Assembly: GCA_032907565.1 (NCBI GenBank)
Contig: JAJJPK010000135.1
Span: 1-46,752, forward strand
DNA from: ZC4RG29 sp032907565
GTDB taxonomy: Bacteria; Bacteroidota; Bacteroidia; Cytophagales; Cyclobacteriaceae
DNA length: 46,752 nucleotides
Direction: 5' to 3'
Shown: one piece after another, positions 8,642 through 16,058 of the stretch
How positions within the stretch are numbered: the first letter of the stretch is position 1
Layout: each line of letters starts with the position of its first letter
Program-made: the position numbers and the translations under genes
The notes under the pieces: generated by a model
Seen by the model: the letters and a program-made list of their open reading frames with translations, nothing else
Database searches by the model: none
What the model was told of the DNA's origin: nothing

Positions 8642-9739
8642 ATGAAATCAATATTGAAAAAAACTGATAATCAAGGGGATGGAAGCCGATATTTCTCCGA
8701 AAAAATCGTTGAATGGTATCAGTTGAACTATAGAAAACTGCCCTGGCGGGAGACACGCGATCCGTATCGCATCTGGTTGTCGGAAGTAATCCTCCAACAA
8801 ACCCGGGTTGCCCAGGGCTTACCCTACTACATTCGGTTCATTTCTCACTATCCATCCGTTTATGCGCTGGCTTCCGCACCTGAGCAGGAAGTACTCCGGC
8901 ACTGGCAGGGCCTGGGTTACTATACCCGCGCGCGCAATCTCATCCGTTGTGCGAAGGTCGTAGTGAGCGAACATGGGGGCAACTTTCCAAACACTTATGA
9001 GAAACTGCGGCGGCTACCCGGTGTGGGCGACTACACGGCGGCAGCCATTGCCTCCATTGCCTTTGGGGAACCTGTGGCAGTCCTCGACGGCAACGTATTC
9101 CGGGTCCTTTCGCGATTCTTCGGACTCCGCCATGACATCGCACTTTCATCGTCCCGAAAAGTATTTACCGAGCTCGCGGCCACACTGGTGCTGCCCGACC
9201 ATCCGGGAACCTACAACCAGGCGATAATGGAATTCGGAGCACTGTGCTGCCTGCCAAAAGCGCCCCAATGCGCCGACTGCGTATTGGCCGCTGGCTGTTA
9301 CGCGCGGGAACGCAGGGCTCAGGCACTCCTCCCCGTGCGGAACGTGAGGAAGACTGCCCGCAAGCGGTATTTCTACTATTTCGTGTTCATTAGCGGGAAC
9401 CGCATCGCCATGCGCAAGCGATCCGGGCGGGACATCTGGCAAAACCTTTACGACTTTTACGCCGCCGAAACTCCACGGCAGCAGACGCTCCGGAAGGTGA
9501 TAGAAAGCGACGAAAAATTGCAGACCCTGGCTGAGCGCGTGCCGGAACTCGAGATCACGCCGACCTACAGGCACAAACTTACCCACCAGGAAATCTATGC
9601 CAGGTTTGTCGTGGTCCGACCGCCGTTTAAACGCACGGCGCTCCCGCAAGGGCTTACTTTTTTCTCCAGAAACGGCCTGGAACAGCTCCCCAAGCCCGTG
9701 TTGATAAGCCGTTTTCTGGCCGACCGGAAAATTTTATAG
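8642..9739 (+). CDS. mutY: A/G-specific adenine DNA glycosylase MutY
   Basis: MutY removes adenine mispaired with 8-oxoguanine. The 365-residue product has the catalytic Glu context 'WLSEVILQQTRV', the helix-hairpin-helix 'LPGVGDYTAAAIAS', the Asp in 'AVLDGNVFRVLSRFFG', and a 4Fe-4S loop with Cys spacing 6-2-5 ('CLPKAPQCADCVLAAGC'). The C-terminal part is the NUDIX-like 8-oxoG recognition domain. An in-frame ATG at 8591 would add 17 residues. I prefer 8642 because homology begins only near 'FSEKIVEWY' and the earlier start would overlap the likely HU promoter. It heads the mutY-ssb-gldE-gldD block. Confidence 0.94.
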   Translation: MKSILKKTDNQGDGSRYFSEKIVEWYQLNYRKLPWRETRDPYRIWLSEVILQQTRVAQGLPYYIRFISHYPSVYALASAPEQEVLRHWQGLGYYTRARNLIRCAKVVVSEHGGNFPNTYEKLRRLPGVGDYTAAAIASIAFGEPVAVLDGNVFRVLSRFFGLRHDIALSSSRKVFTELAATLVLPDHPGTYNQAIMEFGALCCLPKAPQCADCVLAAGCYARERRAQALLPVRNVRKTARKRYFYYFVFISGNRIAMRKRSGRDIWQNLYDFYAAETPRQQTLRKVIESDEKLQTLAERVPELEITPTYRHKLTHQEIYARFVVVRPPFKRTALPQGLTFFSRNGLEQLPKPVLISRFLADRKIL

Positions 9740-9746
9740 TTACCCC

Positions 9747-9754
9747 TAACTTTG
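9747..9754 (+). promoter_or_regulatory. Candidate -7 box for ssb-gldE-gldD
   Basis: TAACTTTG matches TAnnTTTG exactly and lies 92 bases upstream of the ssb ATG, just after the mutY stop. The -33 region lacks a clear TTG, so the call rests on the -7 element and its position. Confidence 0.45.
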
Positions 9755-9846
9755 GTACTTTTACCCTAACCGGATAGCTGCTGTAAAACCGAACCCAGCG
9801 GCAATCCACAACGTTCTTCCGAATAACAAGCAGTAAATCCAACTAT

Positions 9847-10296
9847 ATGTCAGGAGTAAATAGAGTAATCTTGGTGGGTCGGCTTGGAAAAGACCCTGAA
9901 GTAAGAAATCTTGAGAGCGGGGTCGCCGTGGCAAACTTCAGCCTGGCTACCTCCGAAACGTATAAAGATCGAACCACAGGCGAAAGAAGAGAAACCACCG
10001 AATGGCATAATATCGTTCTGTGGCGTGGCCTGGCCGAAGTCGCCCAGCGTTATCTGCATAAGGGCGACATGATTTATCTTGAAGGCAAGCTTCGCACGAG
10101 ATCCTGGGAAAAGGACGGTATTACCCGCTACACTACAGAAGTGGTGGGCGACAACATGACAATGCTCTCTACGCGGCAGGGTAGCGGCATGACGCAGCCC
10201 GCAGAAATGAGCAGTTCACCAATCCAGGATCGTTCCAGCCAGGAGCCTTACCGGGCACCTGTCGACACGAGCAGTACGGATGATCTGCCGTTCTGA
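9847..10296 (+). CDS. ssb: Single-stranded DNA-binding protein
   Basis: The 149-residue protein has the OB fold of SSB at about residues 1-112 ('MSGVNRVILVGRLGKDPEVR', 'TEWHNIVLWRGLAEVAQRYL', 'YLEGKLRTRSWEK'). A short disordered linker follows, and the acidic tip DDLPF at the C terminus is the hallmark that recruits repair and replication partners. It binds ssDNA as a tetramer. It lies between mutY and gldE, the standard Bacteroidota context. Confidence 0.97.
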   Translation: MSGVNRVILVGRLGKDPEVRNLESGVAVANFSLATSETYKDRTTGERRETTEWHNIVLWRGLAEVAQRYLHKGDMIYLEGKLRTRSWEKDGITRYTTEVVGDNMTMLSTRQGSGMTQPAEMSSSPIQDRSSQEPYRAPVDTSSTDDLPF

Positions 10297-10320
10297 TTGT
10301 AGTACCAATGTCAAACCGCT

Positions 10321-11583
10321 TTGGACGAGCCTCCCAGTTACGCGTTATATTTTTCGGCTAGTTCAGGTCCCGGCCTGATTTACATCCTGGGCATTGCGGC
10401 CTTGCTGCTGCTTGGGTTGTCTGCCCTGATAACCGCTTCCGAAACTGTGCTATTGCAGGGCGATGGAAGCAAGCGCAATGGAAGTTCCACCAACCTGAAG
10501 GACGCATCGCTCCTGCCGGCAACTATACGCATTGTCCGGCATGCGCTTGCTATTGCCGTGGTAACCCTTTGCGCGGGCATCCTTTGGGCACCGTACGGAG
10601 AGGTGCACACACGCGTCTCCATTCTGGCTATCATCGTTGCCGCTACCTTTGCGCTCGTAGCTTTCGGCGACCTTACGCCGCGCGCCGTTGCGGGGCGGTA
10701 CCGAACGCGCCTCATCCGCGTCATGCTTCCCTTCTGGAAGTTTGCACTGCGCGTCTGTCGACCCTTCGCCGTAGCGCTGTCCGGCATGGATCGCGTTGCC
10801 GAAGAGCGACTGCAAAGGCAAGTGCAACCACCACCGCGCGCATATGCAGCCAACGGAGTTAATGGCAACGAACCGGATTTTCTGAAGGGAATTGCTGGAT
10901 TCGGAACACTCACAGTTCGCCAGGTCATGCGCTCCCGCATCGACATTGCAGCCGTCGATGTTGCGATGAATTTCCATGAACTAATGGATTTCATCAACAA
11001 GACGGGATTCTCCCGAATGCCGGCCTATCGCGAAACGATCGATCACATCGAAGGGATATTGTATATCAAAGACCTGTTGCCGTTTACAGAAGAGGATGAG
11101 AATTTCCGGTGGCAGGATCTGCTCCGCCCGGGGTTTTTCGTTCCTGAAAACAAGAAGATCGATTCGCTGCTGAAAGACTTCCAGGAAAAGCGCGTGCATA
11201 TTGCAGTGGTCGTAGACGAATACGGCGGTACGGTGGGACTTATTACGCTGGAAGACATTATCGAGGAAATCATCGGCGAAATCAACGACGAGTTTGACGA
11301 TGAAGCCGCTGGATTTCGGAAAATTGATGATCACACATATGTCTTTGAAGGAAAGACATTATTACATGATCTTTGCAAAACGCTTGATGTGGACGGCAGC
11401 GTGTTCGACGAAGTGAGGGGCGAAAGTGAATCCCTCGCGGGGTTGATTCTCGAGCTTACGAATGACCTTCCCAATGTAGGCAAGAGGATCACATACAAAC
11501 AATTCACGTTTACCATCGAGGCCGTAGATAAAAGAAGAATTAAGCGCGTGAGGGTACATATCCATGAACACGAGGAATCCTAA
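10321..11583 (+). CDS. gldE: Gliding motility-associated membrane protein GldE (CBS/CorC-type)
   Basis: The 420-residue protein resembles the CNNM/HlyC/CorC family. It has an N-terminal membrane region (about residues 15-135), a CBS-domain pair (about 195-325, with 'TLTVRQVMRSRIDIAAVDV' and 'VVVDEYGGTVGLITLEDIIE'), and a C-terminal CorC/HlyC domain (about 335-420). GldE is tied by genetics in Flavobacterium johnsoniae to GldD, GldB, gliding and type IX secretion; its biochemical action is unclear. The start is a TTG: an in-frame TAG at 10300-10302 precedes it and no earlier ATG or GTG fits. It overlaps gldD by 20 bases. Confidence 0.92.
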   Translation: MDEPPSYALYFSASSGPGLIYILGIAALLLLGLSALITASETVLLQGDGSKRNGSSTNLKDASLLPATIRIVRHALAIAVVTLCAGILWAPYGEVHTRVSILAIIVAATFALVAFGDLTPRAVAGRYRTRLIRVMLPFWKFALRVCRPFAVALSGMDRVAEERLQRQVQPPPRAYAANGVNGNEPDFLKGIAGFGTLTVRQVMRSRIDIAAVDVAMNFHELMDFINKTGFSRMPAYRETIDHIEGILYIKDLLPFTEEDENFRWQDLLRPGFFVPENKKIDSLLKDFQEKRVHIAVVVDEYGGTVGLITLEDIIEEIIGEINDEFDDEAAGFRKIDDHTYVFEGKTLLHDLCKTLDVDGSVFDEVRGESESLAGLILELTNDLPNVGKRITYKQFTFTIEAVDKRRIKRVRVHIHEHEES

Positions 11584-12190
11584 GTACGGCAACGTACAAC
11601 CAGTAGTGTATGCTGCGCTCATGGTGTTGTCGTGCCTCATGCTTTCGTGCAATCGGACTTATGTACCAAAGCCCATAGGCTACAACCGGCTCGACCTCCC
11701 TGAGCCAGCTTACCATCCAACACCCGATACGCTGCCGTACTGGTTCGAATACTCGCAGCACGCGAAAATCCTCAAAGACACATCCTTCATAAATGACCCC
11801 GACTGGATCGAAGTGTACTACCCGCTGATGAAGGCCACCGTGCACATCACATACAAGCCGGTGAACAATAACCTGGAGTTATTTAAGGAGTACGTTGACG
11901 ACTCCTACCGCCTCACGGCAAAGCACCAGATCAAAGCTTATTCCATAGACGAAGTCCTTGTCAGTACACCGTCAGGAAAAACTGCCGTCATTGAGGAAAT
12001 TGAAGGCGAAGTTCCCAGCCAGTTCCAGTTCACGGTTACCGACTCCACGCGCCACTTCCTGCGGGGTGCGCTATACTTTAACACGAAGGTTCAGAACGAT
12101 TCGCTGGCGCCGGCCATCGAATACGTGAAGAAGGATATCATGCATATGATCAACACGCTGGAGTGGAGCACCGAGAGAAGAGGATCGTGA
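11564..12190 (+). CDS. gldD: Gliding motility lipoprotein GldD
   Basis: The 208-residue protein has a signal sequence with a lipobox ending LMLSC (Cys at about 29). The mature part starts 'NRTYVPKPIGYNRLDLPEPAY', which is the conserved opening of GldD. GldD is required for gliding and for T9SS function and probably sits in an envelope membrane through its lipid. It starts inside the end of gldE, so the two are likely translationally coupled. The reading frame is intact and the length is normal. Confidence 0.95.
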   Translation: MNTRNPKYGNVQPVVYAALMVLSCLMLSCNRTYVPKPIGYNRLDLPEPAYHPTPDTLPYWFEYSQHAKILKDTSFINDPDWIEVYYPLMKATVHITYKPVNNNLELFKEYVDDSYRLTAKHQIKAYSIDEVLVSTPSGKTAVIEEIEGEVPSQFQFTVTDSTRHFLRGALYFNTKVQNDSLAPAIEYVKKDIMHMINTLEWSTERRGS

Positions 12191-12210
12191 CGACAGAATC
12201 TTCCGGAGTA

Positions 12211-12243
12211 TTTGGTCTGCATGTGACGAATGCCTAAATTTTG
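12211..12243 (+). promoter_or_regulatory. Candidate promoter for the NIPSNAP gene
   Basis: TTTG at 12211-12214 and TAAATTTTG at 12235-12243 are 20 bases apart. The downstream box has one extra base compared with TAnnTTTG. A start near 12250 gives a leader of about 27 bases. Confidence 0.4.
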
Positions 12244-12276
12244 TACGCAACCTTTTAGCGCAAAACAATCCAGTCA

Positions 12277-13026
12277 ATGAAGTATACGCTCCTTGTAATC
12301 GCTGCACTCATCGCGAGCAGCATAACGCCCTTGTATGCACAATCGTCGGCTCGCCAGATCTACGAGCTAAGGATCTATGAACTTACCATGGGTTCGCTTG
12401 GTCACATGGAAAACTACCTGGGCAAGGCACTGATTCCCGCGCTCAACCGAAATGGCGTGGCAAACGTCGGGGCTTTCCGTGAGACGGGGAAGAATGAACC
12501 TCCCAAAATCTATGTACTAATTCCCTACGCGTCTATGGCCGACTATGCACGGGTCAGAGAAGCACTCGCCAAAGATGAGACGTATCGAAACGATAGCGAA
12601 ACCTATAACAAGCTTCCCAACGCGGTTTATTTCAGGTATCAGACCTCGCTGTTGGAAGCTTTTGCCGGCCTCCCATCATTGGTAGTACCGCCCACGGGAG
12701 AGCGAATCTTCGAGCTGAGAATCTATGAGGGATACAGCGACGACGCAGTGTCGCGAAAAGTCAGGATGTTCAATGAAGGCGAAATAGAAATCTTCCGGAA
12801 TACAGCACTCAACGCGGTTTTCTTTGGCGAAACGTTGTCCGGACCAAATATGCCTTGCCTTCAGTACATGCTCACATTCCGCAATATGCAGGAGCGCGAC
12901 AAGAACTGGCAGGCGTTCATTTCTCATCCCGATTGGGCAAGGATGTCAAAGGACCCGCAGTACGCGAACACCGTCTCAAAAATCATCAGGGTGTTCCTCG
13001 AACCCATGTCCATTTCTCAAATCTGA
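12277..13026 (+). CDS. Exported NIPSNAP-family protein
   Basis: The 249-residue protein has a signal peptide (residues 1-21, ending LYAQ) and two NIPSNAP-type ferredoxin-like alpha/beta domains. The first is about residues 27-130 ('IYELRIYELTMGSLGHMENY'); the second is about 142-247 ('IFELRIYEGYSDDAVSRKVR'). NIPSNAP domains are dimeric alpha/beta barrels with no settled biochemical role. In this phylum secreted tandem versions are common. It is followed by a convergent DUF3500 gene only three bases away. No catalytic residues can be named. Confidence 0.88.
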   Translation: MKYTLLVIAALIASSITPLYAQSSARQIYELRIYELTMGSLGHMENYLGKALIPALNRNGVANVGAFRETGKNEPPKIYVLIPYASMADYARVREALAKDETYRNDSETYNKLPNAVYFRYQTSLLEAFAGLPSLVVPPTGERIFELRIYEGYSDDAVSRKVRMFNEGEIEIFRNTALNAVFFGETLSGPNMPCLQYMLTFRNMQERDKNWQAFISHPDWARMSKDPQYANTVSKIIRVFLEPMSISQI

Positions 13027-13029
13027 CAC

Positions 13030-14046
13030 CTACTTACTATGCTCGCGGGCATAGTGCTCCTTTAGGATGTCGTACGCAAAATCGTCGGTCAGATCGCGTA
13101 CAGCGGTGTGCACGTGATTGGCGTTGTTTTGCGTGTTGTCGTATTCGATCAGCAGCATGGGGCCCTGGATACGATAATAGTGCCCAGCGCCCGGCTGCAG
13201 GCTGCCTGCCCATGCGAAGTGCAGGTTTTCAATGCCGGCGTCCTGGATCTTTTTCATCAGTCGGCTTGAGAACCCGAATGCATAGTTCTTGACATATACA
13301 TCTAACAGACTGAGAAGCATCTTCTGCTGGGCCGGCGTCATGTCGCGATAAGAAATGCCTTTTGGCTCCAGCGGCGTTGCTTCGCGTTCCGCAAGGGTAA
13401 ACATTTCGCGGGGCGCTGTGTCGGAGAACTTCACGACTTTCAGTTGAGCATCTGAAAACGAGTTTACCAACTGGAAGCCCAGATCGGTCTCAAGCTTTAG
13501 GATCTGCTTTCCTGTCTGTGGCCCCCGCGGTACCGTACCAGGGTTCGATCCGAAAGCCGATGGCGTGGACGATACCACGACGCCATCAATCGAGAAGAAG
13601 TTGAGGGCGACATGATGACCCTCCAGGCGCCAGCCCCAGGGTTCTTTGGACGATGGGGTTCCGAAGAAGGTGATGTAGTAGTTTTCCGGGTCGCGATACG
13701 TGTCGTCAGGTCCGCGTCCCTCCAATTCGCGGAGAATGATCTCATGGGCCATGATTTCGGTGGCCTTTGTATAGCCTTGCTGGCTTAGTGAGGCCCGCAG
13801 CAGCTTTAAGGCTGCCTCGCGCTGCTTCGTGTCGAGTTGTTTGAACGGGATTCCTTTTCTTGGCCTGGGAACGATCGTCCAGTTGGTGCGTTCTTCCGTT
13901 TCTACGGGAAAGGACGCCATTTCCAGCTGTTCCGGGCTGAGCAGCGTCATAAATGCTGTCGCAGTTTGAGCGAGATCCTGGCCCGCACCTGGAAAACACG
14001 CGCATGTGGCCAGCGCGAACAAAAGCCCGCAGATAATTCGTTTCAT
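13030..14046 (-). CDS. Exported DUF3500-family protein
   Basis: The 338-residue product has an N-terminal signal sequence ('MKRIICGLLFALATCACFPG'), possibly a lipoprotein signal although the residue before Cys is unusual. The body matches the DUF3500 pattern: 'ITFFGTPSSKEPWGWRLEGHHVALNF' near the middle and, toward the end, 'HFAWAGSLQPGAGHYYRIQG' and 'LIEYDNTQNNANHVHTAVRD'. Paired His and acidic residues in these conserved parts suggest a metal or substrate site, but the family has no known function. The gene stands alone between a convergent NIPSNAP gene and a divergent ypdA-like gene. Confidence 0.85.
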   Translation of the reverse strand: MKRIICGLLFALATCACFPGAGQDLAQTATAFMTLLSPEQLEMASFPVETEERTNWTIVPRPRKGIPFKQLDTKQREAALKLLRASLSQQGYTKATEIMAHEIILRELEGRGPDDTYRDPENYYITFFGTPSSKEPWGWRLEGHHVALNFFSIDGVVVSSTPSAFGSNPGTVPRGPQTGKQILKLETDLGFQLVNSFSDAQLKVVKFSDTAPREMFTLAEREATPLEPKGISYRDMTPAQQKMLLSLLDVYVKNYAFGFSSRLMKKIQDAGIENLHFAWAGSLQPGAGHYYRIQGPMLLIEYDNTQNNANHVHTAVRDLTDDFAYDILKEHYAREHSK

Positions 14047-14140
14047 AGGGAGGCCGTTCGTAGATGTTCTACTAAAGATAGATGCTTTTTGGAAACCGGG
14101 GTATTATTGTATGGAAACGGTCTTATACGTATTCAAGTCG

Positions 14141-14148
14141 TATTTTTG
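14141..14148 (+). promoter_or_regulatory. Candidate -7 box for the ypdA-like gene
   Basis: TATTTTTG matches TAnnTTTG and lies 52 bases upstream of the ATG at 14201, giving a leader of about 46 bases. No clear TTG is seen 20 bases further upstream. Confidence 0.4.
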
Positions 14149-14200
14149 GGCTATCGATGCCCTGTCTGCCCCGAAACACGAATGGATTGCACCTTAAACA

Positions 14201-15169
14201 ATGAAAATGTATGATGTTATAATAATCGGTGCGGGGCCAATTGGTCTTGCCTGCGGAATTGAAGCAAAGAAGGCCGGTCTGGACTATGTCATCATCGAGA
14301 AGGGATGCCTGGTCAATTCCCTGTATAATTACCCCCTAAACATGATGTTTTTCTCAACCTCCGAACGTCTCGAGATCGGGGATGTGCCTTTTATTTCACA
14401 TCAACCGAAACCGAACCGCTTCGAGGCTCTGGAATACTATCGTCGCGTGTGCTCGTCGTGGGAACTCAACGTCCAGCTTTATGAGCGCGTCGAAGCGGTG
14501 CGTAAGAATGAGGGTTTCTTTGAAATAGAAACCGCCAAGGGAAAATACCTTAGCCGCGCGGTGGTTCTCGCCCTCGGCTTTTATGACCTTCCGTTCCTGC
14601 TCAATGTTCCGGGTGAGGAACTCCCGAAAGTAAAGCACTATTATGACGAGCCCCACCCCTATTATTTGCAACGTGTTATTGTCGTTGGCGCTGCCAACTC
14701 CGCGGTAGACGTTGCACTTGAAACCTATCGAAAGGGAGCCGACGTAACCATGGTTATCCGCGAGTCAGCGATTCGCGATACGGTCAAGTATTGGGTAAAG
14801 CCCGACATCGAAAACCGTATCAAGGAGGGATCTATCAAGGCGCACTTTAACTCGGAGGTTCTCCGTATCACGGAGGATTCCGTCATCATACGCACACCGG
14901 ACGGCGAGCTTACGATTGAGAACGACTTTGTCCTGGCCATGACAGGATATCAGCCACCGTTTGAATTTATGGAACGGTGCGGTGTGCAGTTCCGCGACGA
15001 TGCATTTCATACGCCGGTGTATGACGAGGCTACCATGGAGACGAACGTTCCAGGGCTCTATCTCGCCGGCGTGGTTTGCGGAGGTCTCAAAACCAACAAG
15101 TGGTTTATCGAAAATTCCCGCGTTCACGCAGAGGTCATTATGAAAAACCTGTCAAGAGTGCTGGCCTGA
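14201..15169 (+). CDS. ypdA: YpdA-like FAD/NAD(P)-dependent disulfide reductase (bacillithiol disulfide reductase type)
   Basis: The 322-residue flavoprotein has a Rossmann FAD motif 'IIGAGPIGLACGIEAKKAG' at the N terminus, a second nucleotide-binding motif 'VVGAANSAVDVALE' at about 168, and the 'MTGYQPP' and 'PGLYLAGVV' FAD-contact segments. The pattern 'GCLVNSLYNYPLNMMFFSTS' is typical of YpdA/Bdr, the NADPH-dependent reductase proposed to recycle oxidised bacillithiol in Firmicutes and Bacteroidota. No CxxC redox pair is seen, as expected for this family. Translation may start at 14201 or at the second ATG, 14207. No other bacillithiol gene is in the window. Confidence 0.85.
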   Translation: MKMYDVIIIGAGPIGLACGIEAKKAGLDYVIIEKGCLVNSLYNYPLNMMFFSTSERLEIGDVPFISHQPKPNRFEALEYYRRVCSSWELNVQLYERVEAVRKNEGFFEIETAKGKYLSRAVVLALGFYDLPFLLNVPGEELPKVKHYYDEPHPYYLQRVIVVGAANSAVDVALETYRKGADVTMVIRESAIRDTVKYWVKPDIENRIKEGSIKAHFNSEVLRITEDSVIIRTPDGELTIENDFVLAMTGYQPPFEFMERCGVQFRDDAFHTPVYDEATMETNVPGLYLAGVVCGGLKTNKWFIENSRVHAEVIMKNLSRVLA

Positions 15170-15173
15170 TCAT

Positions 15174-16058
15174 CTAGGAGTATCTGCGCAAAATGGCGCG
15201 GACTTCGCCAAGATAACCCCCTCCAAACAGGTTAACGTGTACCAACAGGGGATACAATTTGTATATGTCGAGCCGTTCCTGAAGACTCGGCTCAGTTGGG
15301 AACGCTTCCTCATATGCGTCATAGAAGTCCTGATCAAATCCTCCGAACAATTCGGTCATCGCAAGGTCGATTTCGCGATGACCATAATACACCGCCGGGT
15401 CGATCAAGCAGGGATTGCCTGTATCGTCAACAATTACGTTACCGCTCCACAGATCACCGTGTACGAGCGACGGTGGTTCCTGGTTGAGGATGTCCCGGAG
15501 TCGTTTAAAGAGGATTTCGAATTGTGTTGTTACGTCGCTGCTTATGCGTCTTGCATCCACCCCTAACTTCAGTTGTGGGTGAAGTCGGCGTTCGATAAAG
15601 AAGGACACCCAGTCGTGACTCGGTGCGTTTTCCTGGGGCAGCGATCCCATGTAGTTGTCGTGGTCGAGGCCATACTGATGCCATGATGTTCGATGGAGCG
15701 CCGCGAGCTGGCGGCCAAGTGTACGCCAGTATTCGCGAGACTTCGCGGCGGATTGTACGAATTCCATCAGGATAAACTGGTATTCGCCGCGGGTACCTGT
15801 GCCTACAACACGCGGGATCCGAAGCGCACCTGTGTCGAAAAGCAGTGCGAGACCCTTTGCCTCCGTCTCGAACATACCTGGAAAGCGCTTGGCAAAGTTC
15901 CATTTCAAGAAGAAATCTTCTTGCGCGGACTGAAGGCGCCCTCCGTTGTTTATACATCCGCCACCTGTAGGTGTGAAGCGAAGCGACCTGGGTTCCTTGC
16001 CCGCGTTTCGCAATACGTCGCCGACGGCGTGAAGAACCGGACCAGGAACAAGGCTCAC
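15174..16058 (-). CDS. Fructosamine/ketosamine-3-kinase family protein
   Basis: The 294-residue protein has the aminoglycoside-phosphotransferase-like kinase fold. It shows 'PTGGGCINNGGRL' for nucleotide binding, the catalytic loop 'LVHGDLWSGNVIVDD' at about 203 and the metal-binding 'IDPAVYYGHREIDLAM' at about 222. Family members phosphorylate sugars attached to protein amines (ketosamines), which starts deglycation. The gene overlaps the end of the TonB-receptor gene by four bases (ATGA), so it is probably translated from the same mRNA. Substrate is inferred from the family only. Confidence 0.9.
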   Translation of the reverse strand: MSLVPGPVLHAVGDVLRNAGKEPRSLRFTPTGGGCINNGGRLQSAQEDFFLKWNFAKRFPGMFETEAKGLALLFDTGALRIPRVVGTGTRGEYQFILMEFVQSAAKSREYWRTLGRQLAALHRTSWHQYGLDHDNYMGSLPQENAPSHDWVSFFIERRLHPQLKLGVDARRISSDVTTQFEILFKRLRDILNQEPPSLVHGDLWSGNVIVDDTGNPCLIDPAVYYGHREIDLAMTELFGGFDQDFYDAYEEAFPTEPSLQERLDIYKLYPLLVHVNLFGGGYLGEVRAILRRYS

